A stretch of 5,020 bases of DNA from Lachnospiraceae bacterium (lineage in GTDB: Bacteria > Bacillota > Clostridia > Lachnospirales > Lachnospiraceae). Where the stretch lies: positions 1 through 5,020 of the forward strand of contig JAFUUM010000343.1 in assembly GCA_017477805.1 (NCBI GenBank), given 5' to 3'. A program made the translations under genes and the position numbers. Below the pieces are notes generated by a model, which worked only from the letters and a program-made list of their open reading frames with translations, had not been told where the DNA came from and searched no databases. Positions within the stretch are counted from its first letter, which is position 1. Each line of letters begins with the position of its first letter. Of this stretch, positions 1 to 5,020 are shown piece by piece.

Positions 1-32
1 CGGTACAAACCCAAAAATTCTTCTCTTTCCAT
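1..32 (-). CDS. Start of an unidentified gene, cut by the window edge
   Basis: Only ten complete codons are visible, reading MEREEFLGLY, before the window ends. The start is well supported: an ATG at 32-30 lies five bases after a perfect AAGGAGG ribosome binding site, and the frame is open to the edge. The residues are charged and helical in character with no signal-peptide look, so the N-terminus is probably cytoplasmic. Ten residues are too few to assign a family, and I do not recognise it. It lies 57 bases downstream of the zinc-ribbon/TPR gene on the same strand, so it could be the next gene of that operon or start from its own promoter in the gap. Confidence 0.72.
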   Translation of the reverse strand, partial: MEREEFLGLY

Positions 33-37
33 TTTTT

Positions 38-44
38 CCTCCTT
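38..44 (-). promoter_or_regulatory. Strong ribosome binding site of the partial left-edge gene
   Basis: The minus strand reads AAGGAGG here, a full match to the Shine-Dalgarno consensus, with a five-base A-rich spacer before ATG. This site is the main evidence that the ten visible codons at the left edge are a real gene start. Confidence 0.85.
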
Positions 45-47
45 ACG

Positions 48-64
48 TCCTGCTACCGGCAGGA
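48..64 (-). other. Small hairpin in the leader of the left-edge gene
   Basis: On the minus strand TCCTGC and GCAGGA form a 6-bp stem around the loop CGGTA. It is followed by ACGTAAGGAGG rather than a T run, so it does not look like an intrinsic terminator for the gene before it. It sits three bases before the ribosome binding site and could affect initiation, or be chance. Confidence 0.3.
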
Positions 65-69
65 TTCGT

Positions 70-97
70 TTAATAAAATATGTATTTATTTACTCAA
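70..97 (-). promoter_or_regulatory. Weak candidate promoter for the left-edge gene
   Basis: On the minus strand TTGAGT (97-92) and TATTAA (75-70) stand 16 bases apart in an A/T-rich stretch spanning the end of the TPR gene and the gap after it. Each hexamer matches its sigma-A consensus at only four of six positions. The local A/T richness contrasts with the surrounding coding sequence, which is the better argument. Any A/T-rich patch can give such a match. Confidence 0.25.
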
Positions 98-1532
98 CAG
101 CGCCAAGCTCTTTCAAAGCTTTTTGCGACTGTTTCGCACGATCGGTGTCCGGGAACTGATCCACCACCATCTGATAATACACGATGGCTTTATCGGTATC
201 ACCCAGTTTCCGGTATGTGTTACCCAGGTTGTAGAGAGACAGATCGTAATACTCCGTATCTTCGTAGATCAGCGCCTTCTGGAAGATGGTGGCTGCTGTC
301 TCATAATCCTGGTTGCGGTAATATTTCACCGCCTGGTTATAGTACTCGCTGGCAACACTGGGACCAACCAGGGACAGGAGCGCCTGGTAAACGCCGCGGA
401 AGGCTTCACTGGTCTCATCGATGGATACTTCCTGATCCACCTTTTCCAGCATTTCCGCAACCGCCGTCACATTGCCGGGATCCGTCAGATAAGTATTTGC
501 GGCCACCAGCAGATCCTCCATGGTCTGAAGGGTTCCGTCGGTACCCACGTACTGTTCCACTTCTGCCTGCAGGACCTTATTCTGGTTCTCCAGAGAGGTG
601 AGCTGCTGCTGCATGGAATCCATGTCCGCAGACTTTGCCGAAAGCTGTTCGCTGACGGTCTTAAGTTCCTGCTGGACCTGCGCTTTGGCGCTCTGGATCC
701 GGGCGGGAAGCACAAGATAAAAGGTGGCAAGTCCGCCGATGAGAAGTCCGATGAAGATGTAAAGGATGGCGGATAAGGTTCCTGCACCCTTGGTGTCCGG
801 TGTAAAGCCGCCACGAAGGTTCTCTGCTCCGGAAACAAATCTTCTGGGGCCTTCTTCCTTATTCCGGCCTCCGGCACCGTTCATGTCGTTCTCGGCAAGA
901 CGGGACATCTTGTCCACTTCTTTTAAGTAGCGCTTGGCCATGGTATTGCCGGCATCGATCTGAAGACATTTCTTCAGCTCCCGGTCGGCGTTGATCCATT
1001 TCTCGGGATCAAGGGCCTCATCGGAATCGATGTACAACAGGGCCAATAAGAGTCTCGCTCTGACAAATTTGGGATTGGAAGACAACAGGCTCTTTAACTG
1101 GATCACAGCCTTGTCCTTGATGTCCTGCTGGCAGTACTCCAGGGACTGGTTGTACTTCTTGATGGTCTTGTTTAACTCTTCCATCTTGCCCTGGCTGCTC
1201 TGGAGAATGGATATATACTCCTGGGCAACGTTTTTGTCCGGGCGGACGTTGGTGCTGATGACCCATTCACTGAGGGCCGCCACCACTTCTCCGGTTTCGA
1301 AGTACACAAGCCCTAACAGGTTTCTGGCTTCCACGTTTGCTTTATTCAATTTCAGACACTGTCTGAGGCAGGCTGCTGCCCCGGACAAGTCTCTGACATT
1401 GGCCTTTTCCAAGCCCTCGTTATACAGGGCATTGGAGGCTCTCATGATTTTCTTGTATTTGACCACGTCCGCACCGCAGTTGGTACAGAAGTCCTCCCTG
1501 CTCAGACGTGCTCCGCAACGATAGCACTTCAT
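90..1532 (-). CDS. Zinc-ribbon, TPR-repeat, single-pass membrane protein
   Basis: A 480-residue protein with clear modular architecture and no assigned function. Residues 1-22 form a zinc ribbon with two CxxC knuckles (Cys3, Cys6, Cys16, Cys19). Residues about 30-205 are helical with TPR-like repeats, for example around 48-95 and 140-200. A charged, Gly-rich linker (about 210-250) leads to one hydrophobic helix (about 254-275). A Gln/Glu-rich coiled coil follows (about 278-328), then C-terminal TPRs (about 394-475) with the best repeat at 429-460. Basic residues before the membrane helix suggest the ribbon and first TPRs are cytoplasmic and the coiled coil and last TPRs are outside. The start is supported by the first Cys at residue 3. 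The ATG overlaps the stop of the upstream 55-residue gene (ATGA), implying translational coupling. TPRs usually bind proteins, so an envelope scaffold or assembly role is plausible, but this is inference. Confidence 0.88.
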   Translation of the reverse strand: MKCYRCGARLSREDFCTNCGADVVKYKKIMRASNALYNEGLEKANVRDLSGAAACLRQCLKLNKANVEARNLLGLVYFETGEVVAALSEWVISTNVRPDKNVAQEYISILQSSQGKMEELNKTIKKYNQSLEYCQQDIKDKAVIQLKSLLSSNPKFVRARLLLALLYIDSDEALDPEKWINADRELKKCLQIDAGNTMAKRYLKEVDKMSRLAENDMNGAGGRNKEEGPRRFVSGAENLRGGFTPDTKGAGTLSAILYIFIGLLIGGLATFYLVLPARIQSAKAQVQQELKTVSEQLSAKSADMDSMQQQLTSLENQNKVLQAEVEQYVGTDGTLQTMEDLLVAANTYLTDPGNVTAVAEMLEKVDQEVSIDETSEAFRGVYQALLSLVGPSVASEYYNQAVKYYRNQDYETAATIFQKALIYEDTEYYDLSLYNLGNTYRKLGDTDKAIVYYQMVVDQFPDTDRAKQSQKALKELGAVE

Positions 1533-1696
1533 GCCTGATCGGTACCCTCCGACTGCTGTGTTTCCTGGGATTCTTTTACCATCTCGACCATCAGGTCCGC
1601 CATATCCGTCAGATCCTGATTGTAGATGGTGGTCTCTAATTCTTCGATCTCCAGGCTGGGATGGAATTTCTTCAGTTCTTCTTCAAAATTGATCAT
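1529..1696 (-). CDS. Small acidic protein of unknown function (55 residues)
   Basis: This short gene fills the space between valS and the TPR gene. It begins MINFEEELKKFHPSLEIEEL and ends with TDQA and a TGA stop. It has about 15 acidic residues against three lysines and no arginine, so it is strongly negative. There is no cysteine, signal peptide or membrane segment. Residues 3-44 look like two short helices, and the tail from about 45 is polar and probably disordered. The case for a real gene is positional: ATG lies nine bases after the valS stop, an AAGGGTGAT ribosome binding site sits eight bases before it, and its stop overlaps the next start as ATGA, so hardly a base is unused. I recognise no family. 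Likely roles are a partner of the membrane protein made from the next gene or a coupling leader for it; both are inference. Confidence 0.8.
   Translation of the reverse strand: MINFEEELKKFHPSLEIEELETTIYNQDLTDMADLMVEMVKESQETQQSEGTDQA
1545..1550 (-). promoter_or_regulatory. Ribosome binding site of the TPR gene, inside the 55-residue gene
   Basis: The minus strand reads GGAGGG within the last codons of the small gene, 12 bases before the ATG at 1532. The spacing is longer than the usual five to nine bases, so starts at the TPR gene probably rely partly on ribosomes finishing the overlapping small gene. Confidence 0.5.
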
Positions 1697-1704
1697 AAAA
1701 GATT

Positions 1705-1713
1705 ATCACCCTT
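1705..1713 (-). promoter_or_regulatory. Ribosome binding site of the 55-residue gene, overlapping the valS stop
   Basis: The minus strand reads AAGGGTGAT, complementary to the 3' end of 16S rRNA across GGGTGAT, eight bases before ATG. The site includes the last valS codons and its TGA stop, so valS and the small gene share sequence for termination and initiation. It decides the start of the small gene. Confidence 0.65.
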
Positions 1714-4360
1714 TTAACTGTGTAAGTCTCTCCTGCACTTTTGCCATCATCTGCTCATACTTTTCGAGTTTGGCCTTTTCCTCGGCAACCTTCTGTTCGG
1801 GTGCTTTGGAGATAAACCGCTCATTGGAGAGCATTCCGCGGGAACGGTTCAGCTCGCCGGTAAGGCGCTCCGCTTCCTTGGTCAGACGCTCGATCTCCTG
1901 AGCGATGTCCACCAGCTCCGCAAAAGGAATGTACAGAGTGGCATCAGCGATCACCACGGATACGGCATCATCGGCAATACCGGTCTTATCCGCCTGGATA
2001 TTTACCTCCGAAGCGTATGCAAGAGATGCAAAGAACAGTTTGCCCTCTTCGAAGGTGCGACGGATCTCTACCTTATCGCTGACAACGTATACTTCCGCTT
2101 TCTTGGAAGGCGCAACGTTCATTTCGGAACGAACATTGCGGATGCCTCTTACCGCAGACTTGATGATCTCGATATCGCGCTCCTGCTTGGGGAAGTTTCT
2201 GTCTTCTCTGTACTCAGGCCACTTGGAGATCATGATGGATTCTTCTTCGTCCTGAATGGAACAGAAGATCTCCTCTGTTACGAAAGGCATGTAAGGGTGC
2301 AGCAGTTTCAACGCATCGATGAGGACGGTCTTTAAGGTCCACAGGGCTGCGTTCTGGCTCTCAGCATCGTCCGTGTTGTACAGACGGGGTTTTACCATCT
2401 CGATGTACCAGTCACAGAACTGCTCCCAGATAAAGTCGTAAACCTTCTGAACGGCGATACCCAGCTCGTAGCGGTCCAGGTTCTCGGTAACATCCTTTAC
2501 AAGATTATTTAAGGAGGACAGGATCCACTGATCGGCGGGCTCAAGGCTCTTCGGCTCATGGATCTCCTTGCCTTCCATGTTCATCATGATAAATCTGGAT
2601 GCGTTCCAGACTTTGTTAGCGAAGTTACGGCTGTTCTCCACGCGCTCGTAGTAGAAACGCATGTCGTTACCGGGGGCGTTACCTGTGATCAGGGTCAATC
2701 TCAGGGCATCAGCGCCGTACTTTGCGATGACTTCCAGAGGATCGATACCGTTACCCAGGGACTTACTCATCTTCCGTCCCTTATCGTCACGAACCAGACC
2801 GTGGAACAGAACGGTGTGGAAAGGCTTCTCACCCATCTGTTCAAATCCGGAGAAGATCATACGGATAACCCAGAAGAAGATGATGTCGTAACCGGTCACC
2901 AGTACGTCTGTGGGATAGAAGTATTCCAGTTCCTTGGTCTTCTCAGGCCAGCCCAGAGTGGAGAAAGGCCACAGTGCGGAAGAGAACCAGGTATCCAGAG
3001 TATCGGGATCCTGGGTCATGTGTCCGCCGCACTCGGGGCAGGTGTCCACTGCGTGATCCGCAACCACCATGTGACCGCATTTGTCGCAGTAGTATGCGGG
3101 AATGCGGTGTCCCCACCAGAGCTGACGGCTGATGCACCAGTCTCTGATGTTGTCGGTCCAGTTGAAGTAGGTCTTGTTCATGCGCTCGGGAACCAGCTTG
3201 ATATCACCGTCCTGAACAGCCTTCACGGCAGGCTTGATAAGCTCGTCCATCTTTACGAACCACTGCTCTTTTACCAGGGGCTCGATGGTTGCATGACATC
3301 TGTCGTGGGTACCTACGTTATGGGAATAGTCCTCGATCTTTACAAGAAGGCCAAGGTCTTTCAGCTTCTCTACAATGCGCTTTCTTGCTTCGTAACGGTC
3401 AAGACCTGCGTACTCACCGCCGTTTTCGTTGATGGTGGCATCATCGTTCATGATGTTGATGATGGGCAGGTTGTGACGTTTCCCAACTTCGAAGTCGTTA
3501 GGGTCGTGTCCGGGAGTGATCTTAACAACGCCGGTACCGAACTCAACGTCAACGTAATTATCCTCCACAACAGGAATGGCTTTGTTTACGATGGGAAGCC
3601 ATACGGATCTGCCGTGAAGGTAAGTATATCTTTCGTCATCGGGGTTCACTGCAACAGCGGTATCACCCAGCATGGTCTCGGGTCTTGTTGTTGCAAAGGT
3701 AAGGAACTCGGTCTTGCTGGGGGTTCCGTCAGCCTCTACCAGGGGATAATTGATGTACCACAGATGTCCGCTCTGCTCCTCGTAAACCACTTCCGCATCG
3801 GAAATGGAGGTGTTGCAGACAGGACACCAGTTGATGATGCGGGATCCTTTGTAGATCCAGCCTTTTTCATGCATCTTGCAGAACACCTTGGTAACGGCCT
3901 TGTTGCAGCCTTCATCCATGGTGAAACGCTCTCTGTCCCAATCGCAGGAAGAACCCAGTTTCTTTAACTGGGAAACGATACGTCCGCCGTATTCTTTCTT
4001 CCACTCCCAGGCTCTTTCCAGGAATTTCTCTCTGCCCAGGTCATGCTTATCGATACCCTGCTCTTTCAGCTTCTCAATGATCTTTACTTCCGTAGCGATG
4101 GAAGCATGATCGGTACCGGGCTGCCAAAGGGCATTATAACCCTGCATCCTCTTGTAACGGATAAGGATATCCTGCATGGTGTTGTCCAGCGCATGACCCA
4201 TGTGCAGCTGACCAGTGATGTTCGGGGGCGGGATCACGATGGTGAAGGGTTTCTTGCGCTCATCCACCTCTGCGTGGAAATATTTTTTCTCTAACCATTT
4301 TGCATAGATCCGGTCTTCAATACCGGAAGGATCGTAAGTCTTTGATAATTCTTTACTCAT
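1706..4360 (-). CDS. valS: Valyl-tRNA synthetase
   Basis: This cytoplasmic enzyme uses ATP to charge tRNA-Val with valine and edits mischarged threonine. It is a complete class I synthetase of 884 residues, normal for bacterial ValRS. The HIGH motif is HMGH (53-56), followed by the ValRS-typical PGTDHASIAT (81-90). The inserted editing domain shows TTRPETM (224-230), GTG (275-277) and the Asp-rich DPNDF (286-290). The catalytic core resumes with ISRQLWWGHRIP (410-421). A zinc-ribbon insertion has Cys425, Cys428, Cys441 and Cys444; another CxxC lies at 179-182. The KMSKS motif is exact (530-534). The anticodon-binding helical domain spans about 605-760, and a C-terminal coiled coil (about 815-884), which in this family contacts tRNA, separates it from IleRS and LeuRS. 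The start has a good ribosome binding site six bases upstream. Two more genes follow closely in the same direction. No motif is damaged. Confidence 0.98.
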   Translation of the reverse strand: MSKELSKTYDPSGIEDRIYAKWLEKKYFHAEVDERKKPFTIVIPPPNITGQLHMGHALDNTMQDILIRYKRMQGYNALWQPGTDHASIATEVKIIEKLKEQGIDKHDLGREKFLERAWEWKKEYGGRIVSQLKKLGSSCDWDRERFTMDEGCNKAVTKVFCKMHEKGWIYKGSRIINWCPVCNTSISDAEVVYEEQSGHLWYINYPLVEADGTPSKTEFLTFATTRPETMLGDTAVAVNPDDERYTYLHGRSVWLPIVNKAIPVVEDNYVDVEFGTGVVKITPGHDPNDFEVGKRHNLPIINIMNDDATINENGGEYAGLDRYEARKRIVEKLKDLGLLVKIEDYSHNVGTHDRCHATIEPLVKEQWFVKMDELIKPAVKAVQDGDIKLVPERMNKTYFNWTDNIRDWCISRQLWWGHRIPAYYCDKCGHMVVADHAVDTCPECGGHMTQDPDTLDTWFSSALWPFSTLGWPEKTKELEYFYPTDVLVTGYDIIFFWVIRMIFSGFEQMGEKPFHTVLFHGLVRDDKGRKMSKSLGNGIDPLEVIAKYGADALRLTLITGNAPGNDMRFYYERVENSRNFANKVWNASRFIMMNMEGKEIHEPKSLEPADQWILSSLNNLVKDVTENLDRYELGIAVQKVYDFIWEQFCDWYIEMVKPRLYNTDDAESQNAALWTLKTVLIDALKLLHPYMPFVTEEIFCSIQDEEESIMISKWPEYREDRNFPKQERDIEIIKSAVRGIRNVRSEMNVAPSKKAEVYVVSDKVEIRRTFEEGKLFFASLAYASEVNIQADKTGIADDAVSVVIADATLYIPFAELVDIAQEIERLTKEAERLTGELNRSRGMLSNERFISKAPEQKVAEEKAKLEKYEQMMAKVQERLTQLKG

Positions 4361-4366
4361 AATTCT

Positions 4367-4373
4367 CTCCTCC
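4367..4373 (-). promoter_or_regulatory. Ribosome binding site of valS
   Basis: The minus strand reads GGAGGAG, six bases before the valS ATG at 4360. It supports this start over later in-frame methionines. It begins only six bases after the last of three hairpins in the leader. Confidence 0.8.
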
Positions 4374-4379
4374 GTCGTT

Positions 4380-4392
4380 CCGGCAAAGCCGG
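4380..4392 (-). repeat. Hairpin 1 of the cluster ahead of valS
   Basis: CCGGC and GCCGG form a perfect 5-bp stem around a 3-base loop (AAA on the plus strand, TTT on the minus). There is no T run after it in either direction, so it is not a terminator. It is the hairpin closest to the valS ribosome binding site. Confidence 0.55.
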
Positions 4393-4397
4393 CGACA

Positions 4398-4416
4398 CCG
4401 AACGCCGTGCGTTCGG
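4398..4416 (-). repeat. Hairpin 2 of the cluster ahead of valS
   Basis: CCGAACGC and GCGTTCGG form a perfect 8-bp stem with a 3-base loop (CGT on the plus strand). Its centre, ACGCCGTGCGT, differs by one base from the centre of the neighbouring hairpin, ACGCTGTGCGT, so the two may be copies of one element or share a function. It lacks a T run and is not a typical terminator. Confidence 0.65.
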
Positions 4417-4417
4417 A

Positions 4418-4441
4418 CTAAAAAGCACGCTGTGCGTGCTT
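4418..4441 (-). terminator. Probable intrinsic terminator after the GH3 gene (hairpin 3)
   Basis: On the minus strand AAGCACGC and GCGTGCTT pair perfectly over 8 bp around the loop ACA, then run into T's: five in a row counting the last two of the stem, followed by AG. It lies about 40 bases after the GH3 stop, as expected for a terminator of that gene. The T run is short, so it may leak. It could instead act as an attenuator if the valS promoter lies upstream of it. Confidence 0.6.
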
Positions 4442-4446
4442 ACCAC

Positions 4447-4476
4447 ATCATTCTCGGTCCTCGTTTTTCAGGGCAA
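4447..4476 (-). promoter_or_regulatory. Weak candidate promoter for valS
   Basis: On the minus strand TTGCCC (4476-4471) and AATGAT (4452-4447) are 18 bases apart, each matching four of six consensus positions. Transcription would start near 4440, at the first base of the hairpin cluster. I list it because the remaining sequence up to valS is GC-rich hairpin and offers no better candidate. The match is weak and could be chance. Confidence 0.2.
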
Positions 4477-4481
4477 TCCCC

Positions 4482-5020
4482 TTACTGTGCCACGCGGTCC
4501 TTGTATTTTACACGGTAGATCCGGATCAGGCTCTCGTCGATGCGCTCCTGTGTGAGCACGCCGTTCTGGACTGCTTCCAGAACACCGTTATATGCTTCTT
4601 CAAACTTCTCGGGTAAATAGATCATGTCACAGCCGGCCTTGAGGGCACGGACCGCAGCATCCGCGGGATCATAATACAGGGTCGTTGCCGCGGTATTTAA
4701 TGCTCCGGTGACGATGACGCCTTCAAATCCAAGGTCTTCCCTGACGACTCGGACGGCTTCTCCGGATAAGCAGCACTGGGTGTTGTCTCCGGTAAGTCCC
4801 GGTGCGGAAATGGTACCGATCTGTAAAAACTCGGCGCCTGCATTGACAGCTGCCTTGTAAGCGATAAACTCGGCGCTTTCCATCTCCTCTCTGGTGCGAG
4901 CGGTAGTGGTCATGCCTTCCTTTTCATCTCCACTGACGGCACCGTAGCCGGGGAAGGCGACGATACAGGAGCTGACGCCCTGGGATGCCAGACCTTCGAT
5001 AAAAGCCGCGGACATCTGAC
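4482..5020 (-). CDS. Glycoside hydrolase family 3-like protein, C-terminal part, likely inactive
   Basis: The last 178 residues of a GH3 (NagZ-like beta-N-acetylhexosaminidase fold) protein, with the start beyond the right edge. An ATG at 5015 is probably internal, because the frame stays open upstream and AAFIEGLASQGV matches a mid-domain helix of the family. The segment order fits GH3: a FPGYG motif where active enzymes have KHFPGHG, then an AGAEFLQIG strand, ISAPGL, a LGFEGVIVTGAL strand, AGCDMIYLP, and a helical end with IDESLIRIYRVK. Active NagZ enzymes carry Lys-His before FPGHG, a catalytic Asp-His pair in the following loop, and a nucleophile Asp in V(V/I)TDAM. Here these are Val-Ala, an Asp-Glu-Lys loop, and TGAL with Gly. 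The scaffold is intact with no frameshift, so a non-catalytic binding or regulatory role is more likely than recent decay. Such proteins are often extracellular lipoproteins, but the N-terminus is not visible. Confidence 0.82.
   Translation of the reverse strand, partial: QMSAAFIEGLASQGVSSCIVAFPGYGAVSGDEKEGMTTTARTREEMESAEFIAYKAAVNAGAEFLQIGTISAPGLTGDNTQCCLSGEAVRVVREDLGFEGVIVTGALNTAATTLYYDPADAAVRALKAGCDMIYLPEKFEEAYNGVLEAVQNGVLTQERIDESLIRIYRVKYKDRVAQ

Noticed and set aside
48..64. The small inverted repeat as an intrinsic terminator of the TPR operon
   Set aside because: The stem is only 6 bp and neither side is followed by a T run in the direction of transcription.
123..776. A 217-codon open frame on the plus strand opposite the TPR gene
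   Set aside because: It is antisense to the membrane helix, coiled coil and TPR region, and its hydrophobic and His-rich translation mirrors that coding sequence. No start signal is visible.
485..877. A 130-codon minus-strand frame overlapping the TPR gene
   Set aside because: It is out of frame with the well-supported 480-residue protein, Pro/Ser/Arg-rich and without its own initiation signal. There is no sign of a frameshift, since the main frame is intact on both sides.
2558..3967. A 469-codon open frame on the plus strand inside valS
   Set aside because: It is fully antisense to a conserved synthetase whose motifs fix the real frame. The translation is rich in Val, His and Gly without recognisable domains, and no ribosome binding site precedes it. 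It is a shadow of valS codon usage.
4398..4441. The palindromes as a CRISPR array or a transposon end
   Set aside because: There are only two similar units with almost no spacer between them, no target-site duplication and no transposase or Cas gene in the window.
4482..5015. A complete 177-residue gene starting at the ATG at 5015
   Set aside because: The frame remains open to the window edge, no ribosome binding site can be seen in the few bases before it, and the residues at this ATG match the middle of a GH3 domain. It is treated as an internal methionine of a truncated gene.

Overview
This 5,020-base window comes from a Gram-positive, Clostridia-like genome, most plausibly of the Lachnospiraceae. 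That placement rests on the style of the proteins, the strong AGGAGG-type ribosome binding sites, moderate GC content and the kind of neighbours present. It is an inference, not a database match. All five genes supported here lie on the minus strand, so the region reads from right to left. Gene density is very high: the longest gap is about 120 bases.

Reading in the direction of transcription, the window opens inside the C-terminal part of a glycoside hydrolase family 3 protein (4482-5020, 5' end outside the window). The fold signature is still visible, but the residues expected for catalysis are replaced, so it looks like a pseudoenzyme. A 121-base gap follows. It holds three back-to-back hairpins with 3-base loops; the first one transcribed ends in a short T run and looks like an intrinsic terminator. 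No T-box leader is visible, although valS genes in this phylum often have one.

Next comes valS, a complete 884-residue valyl-tRNA synthetase (1706-4360). Nine bases after its stop codon starts a very acidic 55-residue protein of unknown function (1529-1696). Its ATGA overlap leads directly into a 480-residue single-pass membrane protein with an N-terminal zinc ribbon, TPR-like repeats, one membrane helix, a coiled coil and C-terminal TPRs (90-1532). The three genes are packed like one operon, with translational coupling between the last two.

After a 57-base gap with a weak promoter-like sequence, a small hairpin and a strong ribosome binding site, a further gene starts and runs off the left edge (1-32, only ten complete codons visible).

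The core is ordinary housekeeping (tRNA charging). The less ordinary parts are the apparently catalytically dead GH3 protein, the small acidic gene coupled to the zinc-ribbon/TPR membrane protein, and the hairpin cluster ahead of valS. I see no CRISPR array, insertion sequence, phage gene, tRNA or rRNA.
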